Assembly: GCA_965223435.1 (NCBI GenBank)
Contig: CBDCWQ010000022.1
Span: 1,116,001 to 1,180,000, forward strand
Origin: CBDCWQ01 sp965223435
GTDB taxonomy: Bacteria > Myxococcota > Kuafuiibacteriia > Kuafuiibacteriales > Kuafuiibacteriaceae
Length of the DNA stretch: 64,000 nt
Direction of reading: 5' to 3'
Shown here: one piece after another, positions 51,897 through 60,079 of the stretch
How the letters are laid out: each line of letters starts with the position of its first letter
How positions within the stretch are numbered: position 1 is the stretch's first letter
Made by a program: the position numbers and the translations under genes
The notes under the pieces: model-generated
The model's database searches: none
Told to the model about the DNA's origin: nothing
What the model saw: only the letters and a program-made list of their open reading frames with translations

Positions 51897-52345
51897 TCAT
51901 CCGTCAACCCCACTTTTCTTCCCAGATTTCCGACGAAGGGCACTCAAAAGATCGGCCAAAGCGCACAGATGCTTGAATGACAAGATCTTGGTCTGAATAC
52001 GGCCATCTTCGGTGATCGTTTTCTCGTACCCATAGCGACCGTAAACGTAAGCCCCAGCGTACCCAGGATTCCTCAGCACACCTCGGACGCGCCCATGCAC
52101 CAAATTACCCCAGATAAGCTTTCCATCCCATGCACCCCCATAAGAACGCTTCGGAAACTTCAGTTGATTTTTGGCATAGTGATGAACAACGCCATACGCG
52201 CTACCCAATTCCTTGAACGTGTCGAACAACAGATTGATCGCGCCCCGAACTTCTTTATCCGGATCGACCAATGTCCGGCCCGATTCATCGTACACGTACC
52301 CCACCGGCAACGGGGAACGAAGCTCTCCCTTCTTCGCCTTGTTGA
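51897..52345 (-). pseudogene. Large serine recombinase, internal fragment
   Basis: KGELRSPLPVGYVYDESGR, LDP-like LVDPDKEVRGAINLLFDTF, SYGGAWDGKLIWGNL and VRGVLRNPGYAGAYVYGRY are typical of the Recombinase domain of large serine integrases/transposon recombinases. The N-terminal resolvase domain with the catalytic Ser and most of the zinc-ribbon/coiled-coil C terminus are absent. An open frame continues to 52478 but has no family match there. Confidence 0.75.
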
Positions 52346-52439
52346 TCCAGTTGAATGGCTCCGGTCGTTTGTGCTGCTTCAGGAGCGACTGTGGCGCATT
52401 CTTAAGCGACGACATCCTGGCGTCTTGACCCAGGGACTG

Positions 52440-52588
52440 ACGAGTATTCCGAAATCGGGATGGATTGCGATCGTACAATTGGTGGAAAGTCCGTCGGCGG
52501 TCTGCTTTGGCCGATCGTTTTGGAGCCCATTCTGGAACCTCGATTTTACGAGCACTCCTATGGATTCCGCCCCAAACGATCGGTATAG
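52440..52588 (+). pseudogene. Group II intron reverse transcriptase, N-terminal fragment
   Basis: The frame ending at TAG 52586-52588 reads PIVLEPILEPRFYEHSYGFR then PKRSV, the hallmark of RT blocks 1-2 of bacterial group II introns. Just upstream, in another frame, SIPKSG...IAIVQLV resembles the preceding GIPTxxDRxVQ motif, so it is shifted. It holds the part missing from the truncated RT at 49656. Confidence 0.6.
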
Positions 52589-53140
52589 GGTACGTTGAAG
52601 CGACCGAATTTTACCGCGGCGCTGATAGCCCGGTTGGGCAGTCACCGCATCCTCCGCTTTGCCCGCACCCGCTGTGACGGTAGAGGCCCTTTGCTCAGCC
52701 GGCATTACCCAACCTCATAGCTCTTACGGCCTCCTCCGACTCCTGCAGAATCACCCTCTGACTTCGACGTTTGTCGTCTTATACGGAGAGCACTTCGATT
52801 CTGCAGGTCTCCCGCGGTTAGCGCCCCAAACATTCTCCACATGCCACCTCGATAACCCCGGCCGAGTTGATGTCTGCGAGTCATCGTTTCTTGGACATCA
52901 AAGTCTGCATTCCCCCCACTCCCGTAGGGTCTGCCTCGACAACTTTCCTTACGGGGCCCATAGGAGTTCCCGGATGGTGCGGCCTGTAGATTTGGCTGGC
53001 CGAGCCAAGCTCGACTTTTCCGGAGAGCTTCAGCATGTTGATCGCTCTTCATGCTGTCTCCTGGCCTACTATGGTGAACGACAAATTCCATAGACTGAAC
53101 TTTCATCAGCTTATTTTGGGCGCCGCTTCGCGGCGCCCGA
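52589..53140. other. Gene-poor mobile DNA
   Basis: About 550 bp between the RT fragment and the left end of the nested transposon. Open frames exist on both strands (about 130-145 codons each) but none has a recognised motif; they may be non-coding parts of old mobile elements. Confidence 0.35.
53118..53138. terminator. Strong GC hairpin left of the IS256-family end
   Basis: GGGCGCCGC and GCGGCGCCC form a 9-bp perfect stem with a 3-nt loop, immediately outside the left inverted repeat. No T-run follows on the plus strand, though TTTT precedes it. It could be a terminator for transcription entering from the left or a fold-back insertion target. Confidence 0.4.
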
Positions 53141-53171
53141 GAGTGTCAGGTTTTTTGTGTACGCGCCTCCT
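53141..53171 (+). repeat. Left inverted repeat of IS256-family element
   Basis: Pairs with 59493-59523. Its last six bases (53166-53171, CCTCCT) are the left copy of the IS21 target duplication; the IS256 end sequence continues at 56622. Confidence 0.7.
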
Positions 53172-53358
53172 TGTCGCCACCGACGTTCGAGGGTACCAGT
53201 TCCAACGACATCACCGGTCGCCAGGAGCCCAGTCGGTGGTGCGAAAACCTATCGGCGCGGTGGAGAGCGTAGGTTCGGGACGCAAGGCCGCGTGGTCGAC
53301 GTATCTGGGCCAACCGGCCCGGCGGTTCATGGTCGCCGGCAGCACCATTGGATTCAGT

Positions 53359-54123
53359 TCAGCTGGCCGATTGTCGGAATCCTTTCCCACCCATGACGAA
53401 GCACTCGGAGCGTTCGGTGAGTCGTTCAGCGATGACTTGGGCGTTGAGCGCGTCTGGAAAAACTTTGGTCCAGTCTTTAAACGCCCGGTTCGTGGTGATG
53501 GCCGTCGAGCGTCGGTAATCATATCGCTCTGAGATGACCTGGAATGCGAGTTTGGCCTGCGCGGCGTCCATTGCGAGCACGGCGAAGTCGTCGACAACAA
53601 GCAGATCTGCTCGGTGGTAGCGACGAATGGCCTTTTCGATGCTACCGTGGATCTCGGCACCGGCGAGCTCGTTGAGCATTTTCGGGGCCGTGGTGAAAAC
53701 CACACGCTTAGTTGCCTGGCAGGCTCGGTATGCAAGCGCCCGAGCGAGGAACGTCTTTCCGGTGCCCGGTGTTCCGATGAAGATTGGATTGAGGCCGCGC
53801 TCTAGGAAGTCGAGGTTGTGAAGGGCGAGATACTTCGCTCGGATTTTTTTTCTGGTAGGGCAAAACTCAAAATCGAAGGCATCGATGGTGTTGACCTCCG
53901 GGAAACGGGCATCACGAACCCGCCGTTTGATCGCGCTGTCGACTCGGCTCGTTTTCTCTTCATCAACGAGACGATGGAGGACTTCGAAGAGGGTGAGGTT
54001 CTGACTCGATGCGAGCTTGGCGATATCTGGAAGGCTTCTCATCATACCGGGAAGTCGTAGCCATCGGAGCTTCTGGAGTAGAAGCTCAAGTTCGTCGTCA
54101 CGTTCCATGGGCGTCATCCTCAT
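53359..54123 (-). CDS. istB: IstB, IS21 transposition helper ATPase
   Basis: 254 residues. Walker A GTPGTGKT and Walker B LLVVDDFAVL, within a DnaC-like AAA+ fold, and an N-terminal helical domain. IstB assists IstA in target choice and strand transfer. It overlaps istA by 26 bp. It appears intact. Confidence 0.95.
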   Translation of the reverse strand: MRMTPMERDDELELLLQKLRWLRLPGMMRSLPDIAKLASSQNLTLFEVLHRLVDEEKTSRVDSAIKRRVRDARFPEVNTIDAFDFEFCPTRKKIRAKYLALHNLDFLERGLNPIFIGTPGTGKTFLARALAYRACQATKRVVFTTAPKMLNELAGAEIHGSIEKAIRRYHRADLLVVDDFAVLAMDAAQAKLAFQVISERYDYRRSTAITTNRAFKDWTKVFPDALNAQVIAERLTERSECFVMGGKGFRQSAS

Positions 54124-55642
54124 CTCTTTTGTTGGCTGAGGAGCCAGGGTCGAGCATCTTCCTAGGCGAACTCAACGGTTCGTAGAGACTCATATCCGGC
54201 TCGGGCAGTCGGATATCGTCGAGCTCTGGGGCACCGAGCCGCAAGAGCGGCGGTGCGGGGTCAAGATTCCTTTTGTGACGTAGAATATACTCGACGTACT
54301 CTGCCCCGACGTGCCCAGTATCCATGACCTCACGAATGGCGTCGACGGTATGCTGCGCACCGAAGAGTTCGACCAAGAGGACAAGCCGCACGACTTCGCG
54401 ATGGATGGACCGACCACCGGCGCCCAGGACTTTGAAGTACTCTTTCCCGACCTCCGAGAGACCGCTCAGCGCATACGGGAGCGTGCCTGCCGCGGCTCTG
54501 GGTTTTCGTTTGAGCAGACCCTCTTTGTGTGACGGATGCTCAATGTCCTGACCGACGTCCCAGCAGCGCGAGTGCAGAGCAACCTGCTTGCGCTCGAGAA
54601 AGACACGAAACTCTTCTGTATTGGCCCGGATTACGACTTGCTGGCTCACGAGTCTCCAGGGCACTGAATAGAGGTTTCGGTCGAAGCGAACCCGGAAAGA
54701 CTTGGTTACGCCGCAGCTTTCGACATCGTCGGTGTCGAATGGTCGGCCATTCATGGGTTTTAGGTGCTTCCGTTCCTCGCGGTCGAACACCAGAGAAGGG
54801 ACTTTTCCTGTCACTTCGTGAATACGGTTGTTGGCATAATCCTCGCGCCATTCCACCGCTTGGCGGTTCAGGTCGAGTAGATCTCGGAACTTCCTACCCG
54901 GCCAGAACCGGCGGCGGACGAATCCGATCCCTCGTTCTACAATACCTTTTTCGTTTCCCCGCCTCGGGTTGCATGCCGTGATCGCGAAGTCACGGACGCT
55001 CGCGTAGTCCCTGAATCGGGGATTAAAAACCGGGCCGAGCTTGGTTCGCTCCAACACGACGGTCTTCATATTGTCGAACACGTCGGTATGCGTGATGCCA
55101 CCATAGAAAGAGATGGCGTTCTCCATGCAACGCAGAAAAGCGCCCATCCGCTGGCTCAGCGTGTATTCGAGGTACAGATGACGTGAGTAGCCCAAAACAG
55201 AAACGAAAGCGCTCACCCGGCGCGGACAACCAGGAATTGCGAATCCGAAATCGGCCCAGTCCACCTGAAGCACAGAGCCTGGCCGGAAGTCGAGAGTCAG
55301 GTAAGCCTCTTTCGGTGAGTGAGGCCGAAGTGTGCGCATCCGTTCGCGGAGGATGCTGATCCCACCTGTGTAGCCAAGTGGACGCAAGCGCTCCAGCATC
55401 GACGGCGCCAATAGGTCAGGCATATCCGACAGCATCGCGCGAATCGTGTCCTCGTATGGGTCCAGTATGGAGTAGCGCGGTTCCTTGGCTCGCGGTCGTT
55501 CCGATAGCAATGCCCGGCCAAGGATCTTCCGAATCGTTTTTCGACTCATTGAAAGTCGACGAGCAATCGCACGCATAGAGAGACCTTCGACCATCGAGAG
55601 ACGAAGCACTTCAGTCAGCTTGTCGGATATCTCTTCGCTCAT
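54098..55642 (-). CDS. istA: IstA, IS21-family transposase
   Basis: 514 residues. N-terminal helix-turn-helix (GLSMRAIARRLSMSRKTIRK); DDE core with Asp in LQVDWADFG, Asp in TDVFDNMKTV and Glu in KGIVERGIGFVR; C-terminal beta-barrel region. It appears full-length. The start overlaps the stop of the upstream 106-residue gene (ATGA), which indicates coupled translation. Confidence 0.95.
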   Translation of the reverse strand: MSEEISDKLTEVLRLSMVEGLSMRAIARRLSMSRKTIRKILGRALLSERPRAKEPRYSILDPYEDTIRAMLSDMPDLLAPSMLERLRPLGYTGGISILRERMRTLRPHSPKEAYLTLDFRPGSVLQVDWADFGFAIPGCPRRVSAFVSVLGYSRHLYLEYTLSQRMGAFLRCMENAISFYGGITHTDVFDNMKTVVLERTKLGPVFNPRFRDYASVRDFAITACNPRRGNEKGIVERGIGFVRRRFWPGRKFRDLLDLNRQAVEWREDYANNRIHEVTGKVPSLVFDREERKHLKPMNGRPFDTDDVESCGVTKSFRVRFDRNLYSVPWRLVSQQVVIRANTEEFRVFLERKQVALHSRCWDVGQDIEHPSHKEGLLKRKPRAAAGTLPYALSGLSEVGKEYFKVLGAGGRSIHREVVRLVLLVELFGAQHTVDAIREVMDTGHVGAEYVEYILRHKRNLDPAPPLLRLGAPELDDIRLPEPDMSLYEPLSSPRKMLDPGSSANKRDEDDAHGT

Positions 55643-55959
55643 CGCGATTCTCTGAACTTCTCGAGCTGTCTTTCTGCACTCAAAGTCGCTCGTGGCTTAC
55701 GGACTCGGAGTCGAACGAGATCACGAGGCAACGCTGCCAGAGACTCATTCCAACGCATGGACCACGCGTCCTCTGCGTCCACAGACAATACAGCGCAGAG
55801 AGGCCCACCATGCCATCGGGCCAACAGCGCGACCAGTCGACGGAGCATAGTATTTCGAGCCACGGTTGACAGCTCCAACAACGGACCGGAGAAGCACACC
55901 CATGTCGTGGCGCCATCGTTTCCTCGTCGAAGTCTTAGTTGCAGCCGCTGTTTCAGCAT
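55639..55959 (-). CDS. IS21-associated small protein
   Basis: 106 residues (WVCFSGPLLELSTVARNTML then RRLVALLARWHGG). Not recognised as a named family. The stop overlaps the istA start by ATGA, and it lies within the element ends, so it is probably a genuine accessory gene, perhaps helping transposition or controlling istA. No membrane or DNA-binding motif is certain. Confidence 0.6.
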   Translation of the reverse strand: MLKQRLQLRLRRGNDGATTWVCFSGPLLELSTVARNTMLRRLVALLARWHGGPLCAVLSVDAEDAWSMRWNESLAALPRDLVRLRVRKPRATLSAERQLEKFRESR

Positions 55960-56425
55960 CTCGTTGCTCCGAAGTCATGGATGCCCCACTCGTCAAATTT
56001 TTTCGACTGTGATCTCCCACGCGACGATTTCGACTACGCCGTTCCTGTTCACGCACCCGATGATCTTCGCGACCCTCCGGGCTGTCCCGATACCGGCGAC
56101 GCGCCGCCCGTTTGCTCGACTCGCGTCCTAATTCCGAGCATTTACGGGCGCAGTACCGTTGTCCACGATCACACTTGCGGTGGATGGCGAATGGTAAAAA
56201 ACACCATCGGCAAAATCGAATTCGGAGCTCCACTCTCCTCCAACGGACAAAGACTGGACAGGGAGCACGACCTCGAACATGATCACATCGAGATCTACGG
56301 CTCCACTCGCCGAGGGTGACCTGGCTACAGACCGGGTCACCCGTCTCATCCACCTCACGAGACGATTCCCTATTCCAAAATCGCCCGCCACTTTTTGGAA
56401 GATTTACATTCCACAATCCATCCAC
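55745..56425 (-). CDS. Cys-rich, probably zinc-binding, IS21-associated frame
   Basis: The recognisable part is RFCRWCFLPFAIHRKCDRGQ then RYCARKC, with Cys pairs that could bind one or two zinc ions, followed by a basic helix rich in Arg (RAARRRYRDSPEGREDHRV). The frame overlaps the 106-residue gene and runs on past it without sense, so the true C terminus is probably near 55980. Upstream, the N-terminal residues fit better in the other frame (MFEVVLPVQSLSVGGEW), so a frameshift near 56230 is likely. It may be a DNA-binding accessory protein of the element. Confidence 0.45.
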   Translation of the reverse strand: MDGLWNVNLPKSGGRFWNRESSREVDETGDPVCSQVTLGEWSRRSRCDHVRGRAPCPVFVRWRRVELRIRFCRWCFLPFAIHRKCDRGQRYCARKCSELGRESSKRAARRRYRDSPEGREDHRVREQERRSRNRRVGDHSRKNLTSGASMTSEQRDAETAAATKTSTRKRWRHDMGVLLRSVVGAVNRGSKYYAPSTGRAVGPMAWWASLRCIVCGRRGRVVHALE

Positions 56426-56659
56426 AGGGATTCACAGGATTCGAGTCTCCCCCCAGACCCCCCTCCGGGAGAATCGAGCCAGCCCCTGCGTCCAAGGGCT
56501 ACGTCGTGTCGTCACCCAGCATCGACCACTACGACGACGGTCCTCGGATCAACCAGATCTCGCCGGAACCGGGCCCCGGTGATGTTGGTGGAAATGGGAC
56601 CCAACGAGGTCGGTGGTGACACCTCCTCCGGTTTCAAAACGTAGTTGCTATCCATCGAG

Positions 56660-56695
56660 GCGCGGCCCCCTATGGCTCAAAGGCCGGGGCCGCGC
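56660..56695 (-). terminator. Hairpin after the IS256-family transposase gene
   Basis: GCGCGGCCCC (56660-56669) and GGGGCCGCGC (56686-56695) make a 10-bp perfect stem. Before the IS630 insertion it lay about 15 bp after the transposase stop codon on the minus strand and so may be its terminator. The insertion moved it 1.5 kb away. Confidence 0.5.
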
Positions 56696-56706
56696 TTTGC
56701 TAACTC

Positions 56707-57039
56707 CTAGTGCTCGAGATCGGAAGTCCGTTCCGGGTTTTCTGCGATAGGCGTGAGTGTCCAGGGGAAATTCTCCAAGACCATCCTCACCAAGGGCTTA
56801 AGATTGTCTCGGAAAGGCGTTCGTTCCCAGCGACCAGAGTAGTTCGCCATGTCAAGGCACCAAAGATGCACCGTGTCACGACGAAGGCGAAAGTGCTTGA
56901 CGGGATCGCGCTCTGGTCCAGACTCGACGATGACCGCAACGCCATGTTTACGGGCGCGGAGATGCTTGGCGCCCGCGGCGTGTAAAACCTCTTCCACGAG
57001 CGTGGCGTCTCTGGACTCAGCTTTGGGTTTGGCGGGCAT
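56707..57039 (-). CDS. IS630 passenger protein, copy 2
   Basis: 110 residues, identical to the product at 5750-6082, including the stop codon built from the target TA and a flanking base. Function unknown. Confidence 0.7.
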   Translation of the reverse strand: MPAKPKAESRDATLVEEVLHAAGAKHLRARKHGVAVIVESGPERDPVKHFRLRRDTVHLWCLDMANYSGRWERTPFRDNLKPLVRMVLENFPWTLTPIAENPERTSDLEH

Positions 57040-58238
57040 GATCAGGCACCGACCGACTACGCGGCCAGACGCTGCTCATTTTGTAACTTATCGGTCCTCC
57101 ATGTCCAGCGAAACGGGTGACCCTCATACCGGTTCCAGTGCTTGATGAAGCCCACCACGCGTTTCGCCTGCACCCGGTGTGAAGAGAAATCGCCATATTT
57201 GAGGATGCGTCGGTGCAGGATAGAGAACCAGATCTCGACTTGGTTCATCCAGGACGCGTGCTTTGGGGTATATACGAAGTGAAAACGATGCCCATGCCGG
57301 CGGTTGAAAGCCTTCCATCGTTCTGCCCGACCGTCATAGTGCGTATTGAGATTGTCCCACACCACATAAATCTTCTTATCCGAGTATTTGCGGGCCAGTT
57401 CGTTCATGAATGAAACGAGGGCATCGGCGCTTCGGTGGGGAACCACACGGCCCAAGACCCGGCCTGTTTTTACGTTGAAGGCAGCCAACAGGCACTGGGT
57501 GCCGTGGCGTTTGTACTCGTACTCGTAGCGCACCGAGCCATCAAAGGGATTCCGGTGCGTCGGGCTTTTTCGCTCAAGCACTTGCATGGGTTTTTCGTCT
57601 ACGCACACCACCACTGCATCCTTTGGAGGACGGAGGTACAGTCGACAAATACGTTTGGCCTTCGCGAGGAAATTCGCGTCGGAGGATTTCAACCATTGGC
57701 GAACCCTATGGGGGCGCAGGTTCTCGAACCGGAGAATTCGGCCCACCTCGCTCACACTGATTCGGCAACCCGTAGACGACTCCAGGGCATCTGCCAGCGC
57801 TCTATACGTCCAAAGATCTCGAAAAGGCGCTGGATGTTCATCCTCGTCTGGGCGGTGACAAGCGAGTTGGACCAACTGACACCTCATCTCCACTGGGATC
57901 TGCGCGGGGCGCCCAGACCGCGCTCCGTCTTGTAGGCTCTCGACGCTGGGGTTTTCGGAGAAACGCCGCTTCCACTTCCTCACGGTTCTTCCCGTGACAC
58001 TGAGCCGCCTTGCGATCTCCGCCGTGCCCATGCCCTGCCGCGCCATCAACACCATCTGGGCCCGCACAACGACTCCGTGCGGAGCACGTTGGCGACGAAC
58101 GAGAAACCTCAAATCCCTCCGAACTCGACGTGGGATCACAAGCTTCTTCGCTGCCGGCCCTGGGCTCATGTCTATAAGATCACGCCCGGCCTGATTTTAT
58201 TCCCGAAACCCGGATCGGACTTCCGGCAAGGGGTACTA
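56708..58238 (-). mobile_element. IS630-family insertion sequence, copy 2
   Basis: Same element as at 5751-7281, with TA at 56708-56709 and 58237-58238. I could find no base difference between the copies over the 1.5 kb. It is inserted at the TA of the TAG stop codon of the IS256-family transposase gene; joining the two sides without the element restores TAG. Confidence 0.92.
57057..58169 (-). CDS. IS630-family transposase, copy 2
   Basis: 370 residues, identical to the product at 6100-7212, with the same DDE residues (191, 272, 312) and helix-turn-helix. Intact. Confidence 0.95.
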   Translation of the reverse strand: MSPGPAAKKLVIPRRVRRDLRFLVRRQRAPHGVVVRAQMVLMARQGMGTAEIARRLSVTGRTVRKWKRRFSENPSVESLQDGARSGRPAQIPVEMRCQLVQLACHRPDEDEHPAPFRDLWTYRALADALESSTGCRISVSEVGRILRFENLRPHRVRQWLKSSDANFLAKAKRICRLYLRPPKDAVVVCVDEKPMQVLERKSPTHRNPFDGSVRYEYEYKRHGTQCLLAAFNVKTGRVLGRVVPHRSADALVSFMNELARKYSDKKIYVVWDNLNTHYDGRAERWKAFNRRHGHRFHFVYTPKHASWMNQVEIWFSILHRRILKYGDFSSHRVQAKRVVGFIKHWNRYEGHPFRWTWRTDKLQNEQRLAA

Positions 58239-59477
58239 GGCTGGCATTCTTCCCTCGAAAAAGACAGCAAATTGCAACAACGCCTGATTCCAATACGGAG
58301 GGGGCCGCATCCACTTTTTTGCCGTCTTGATGGCGAGATAGATCAACTTCAAAGCGGCATCATCCGTAGGGAGATGCCCCCTAGTTTTCAGAGACTTTCT
58401 CGTGTGTCGGTTCAGTGCCTCAATGGCGTTGGTCGTATAGATGGCCCGCCGGATTTCCACGGGAAAGGCCAGGAACGGGATGAGTTCGGCCCACCGATTC
58501 CGCCAAGCCTCGGCAATCATCGGAAAACGCTTGCCCCAGCGGCGGTCGAATTCATCGAGCGCAACTTGGGCCGCCTCCTCGTCCGTGGCCGTATACACTT
58601 TCCGAAGGTCGGCACACACGGACTTCTTCTCCTTCCATGGAACGAATCGAGTCGAGCTCCGAATCATGTGGACAATACAAGTCTGAAAGATGGTGCTCGG
58701 GAAAGCCGCTTCTACGGCCTCCGGCATACCGGTCAGGCCATCGGCACACAGGACCAAGATGTCCTCCAGGCCCCGTTGACGAAGTTCATGGAGGATACTG
58801 AGCCAAAATTTTGCGCCCTCGGTGTTCTGGAGCCAAAGACCGAGCACCTGCTTTTGGCCATCCACACCCACGCCCACCGCAACGTAGACCGACTTGTTGC
58901 GGACAACGCCTTTGTCTCGAATCTTCACCACCAGCGCGTCCAGGTACGCAATCAGGTAGGTGGACTCCAGGGGCCGACTTTGCCAGCTCCTAAGCTCGTC
59001 AATAACACTGTCCGTGACCCGAGAAATCAGGTCTGGGCTGACCGAGACGCCATAAATTTCTTCCAGGTGATTCCGAATATCACGCGTGCTCATCCCGCGG
59101 GCGAACATGGACAATATCTTGTCATCGAACCCGTTGAACTGGCGCTGGTGCTTGGGCAAGATTTCCGGAGCGAAAACACCGTTTCGATCTCGTGGAACGT
59201 CCACTTCTACCGGGCCATGTTCCGTGCGTACCGTCTTTTTGCTTTTGCCGTTCCGCCGGTTGTTCTCGCCCCGGGGCGGCTCTTGGCCCGCCTCATAGCC
59301 CAATGTGTGGGAAAGCTCGGCTTCCATGGCCCGTTCGATCAAGGCTCCCGTCAGCGTTTTCAACAGGCCGTCCTGCCCTAGCAGGCTCATCGGGCCGCCC
59401 CATTCCTTGATCAGCCCATCAAGAACCTCCTTAGGTAACTTTCGTTTCTTGAGCTCGTTGTTTTTCGATGTCATCAT
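58236..59477 (-). CDS. IS256 (Mutator)-family transposase
   Basis: 413 residues. Features of the family: N-terminal GALIERAMEAELSHTLGYEA, then Asp in YLIAYLDALVVKIRD, Asp in LCADGLTGMPEA, the C/H region CIVHMIRSS and the Glu in TTNAIEALNR. The protein ends FAVFFEGRMPA with its natural TAG, so the IS630 insertion left the coding region complete. Ribosome binding site GAGGAG lies before ATG. Confidence 0.95.
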   Translation of the reverse strand: MMTSKNNELKKRKLPKEVLDGLIKEWGGPMSLLGQDGLLKTLTGALIERAMEAELSHTLGYEAGQEPPRGENNRRNGKSKKTVRTEHGPVEVDVPRDRNGVFAPEILPKHQRQFNGFDDKILSMFARGMSTRDIRNHLEEIYGVSVSPDLISRVTDSVIDELRSWQSRPLESTYLIAYLDALVVKIRDKGVVRNKSVYVAVGVGVDGQKQVLGLWLQNTEGAKFWLSILHELRQRGLEDILVLCADGLTGMPEAVEAAFPSTIFQTCIVHMIRSSTRFVPWKEKKSVCADLRKVYTATDEEAAQVALDEFDRRWGKRFPMIAEAWRNRWAELIPFLAFPVEIRRAIYTTNAIEALNRHTRKSLKTRGHLPTDDAALKLIYLAIKTAKKWMRPPPYWNQALLQFAVFFEGRMPA

Positions 59478-59492
59478 TTTCTCCTCTCAAAG

Positions 59493-59523
59493 GAGGAGCC
59501 CGTACACAAAATTTCTGACAGTC
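59493..59523 (-). repeat. Right inverted repeat of IS256-family element
   Basis: Reads GACTGTCAGAAATTTTGTGT on the minus strand, matching the left end at 53141. It lies just upstream of the transposase gene and should contain or adjoin its promoter. Confidence 0.7.
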
Positions 59524-59579
59524 CCCAGACGGACGCTGCCACGCCCGGTCCAAAATGGAACCCATGTCCCGGGTTGCTG

Positions 59580-60074
59580 TTAACCCTCCTCGCAGATTAT
59601 CTTTCCACAAATAGATTCGATGCGCGAGCGCTCCTCCGCGGTTTGCTCCGCGATCTGTTCGATTGTGCACGGCCTCGCGAATCGTCCCAAAGACTGCGAA
59701 ACCACCTCACAGCAGATATCGGGCGGCTTGCTCAAATCGGAATACCTACCGACAACCAGCCGTGGAGAATCCTCAATGAAAAGTTGATCCATAAATGACT
59801 GCAACCTGTTGCAGTCTACACTACCGAGCCGAGGCACCCAATTGGGCCACCGGGGAGGTTCGTGTATGTAGCTAAAAAGCTCCTTGGTCCATCGGTGTGA
59901 AACGGGTCGCACCGCATAAAAGTTTTTTCTCGCACCGAGAGACCACGTTAGCTGCCAGCAGAGAAACCACGTGTCCTTCGCGGCGCTATGGGCAACGCCA
60001 TGAACCACCCCGTCATACCATTCTAGAATCAGAACACGCTCAAACGACGGGCCTGAGTTTTCAAGATCAACCAC
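59580..60074 (-). CDS. Candidate immunity protein for the Rhs toxin
   Basis: 164 residues, no signal peptide or membrane helix, Trp-rich (CWQLTWSLGA, PRWPNWVP). It begins 5 bp after the stop of the Rhs toxin gene, the usual place for an immunity gene. Not recognised as a named family. It is not related to IS256 next door. It should bind and block the C-terminal toxin domain in the cytoplasm; this is inference from position. Confidence 0.65.
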   Translation of the reverse strand: MVDLENSGPSFERVLILEWYDGVVHGVAHSAAKDTWFLCWQLTWSLGARKNFYAVRPVSHRWTKELFSYIHEPPRWPNWVPRLGSVDCNRLQSFMDQLFIEDSPRLVVGRYSDLSKPPDICCEVVSQSLGRFARPCTIEQIAEQTAEERSRIESICGKIICEEG

Positions 60075-60079
60075 AGAGA

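Larger units (their letters stand above)
53172..56621 (-). mobile_element. IS21-family element inside the IS256-family element
   Basis: 3450 bp bounded by TGTCGCCACCGACG at the left and, on the other strand, TGTCACCACCGACC at the right, the TG...CA ends of IS21. A second matching subterminal repeat (TTCCAACGACATCACCGG / TTCCACCAACATCACCGG) lies inside each end, as expected for transposase-binding repeats. CCTCCT occurs on both sides (53166-53171, 56622-56627) as a 6-bp target duplication. It carries istA, istB and two extra upstream frames. Confidence 0.85.
53141..59523 (-). mobile_element. Nested transposon: IS256-family host element
   Basis: The left end (53141-53171) and right end (59493-59523) are inverted repeats that agree at 21 of the first 26 positions (GAgTGTCAG...TTTTGTGTACG). 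When the IS21 insert with one target copy and the IS630 insert with one TA are removed, about 1.4 kb remains, a normal IS256-family length with one transposase gene. No convincing 8-9 bp target duplication was found outside the ends, so flanking DNA may have been rearranged. Confidence 0.75.

Noticed and set aside
52659..53093. 144-codon plus-strand frame
   Set aside because: No recognisable motif or ribosome binding site; such frames occur by chance in debris of mobile elements.
53141..53171. TGTCAGG...TTTTGTGTACG read at first as the end of the IS21 element
   Set aside because: It matches the IS256-family right end instead, and the CCTCCT target duplication places the IS21 end at 53172.
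58077..59381. 434-codon plus-strand frame over the IS256 transposase
   Set aside because: Antisense to a complete transposase and spans an insertion junction.
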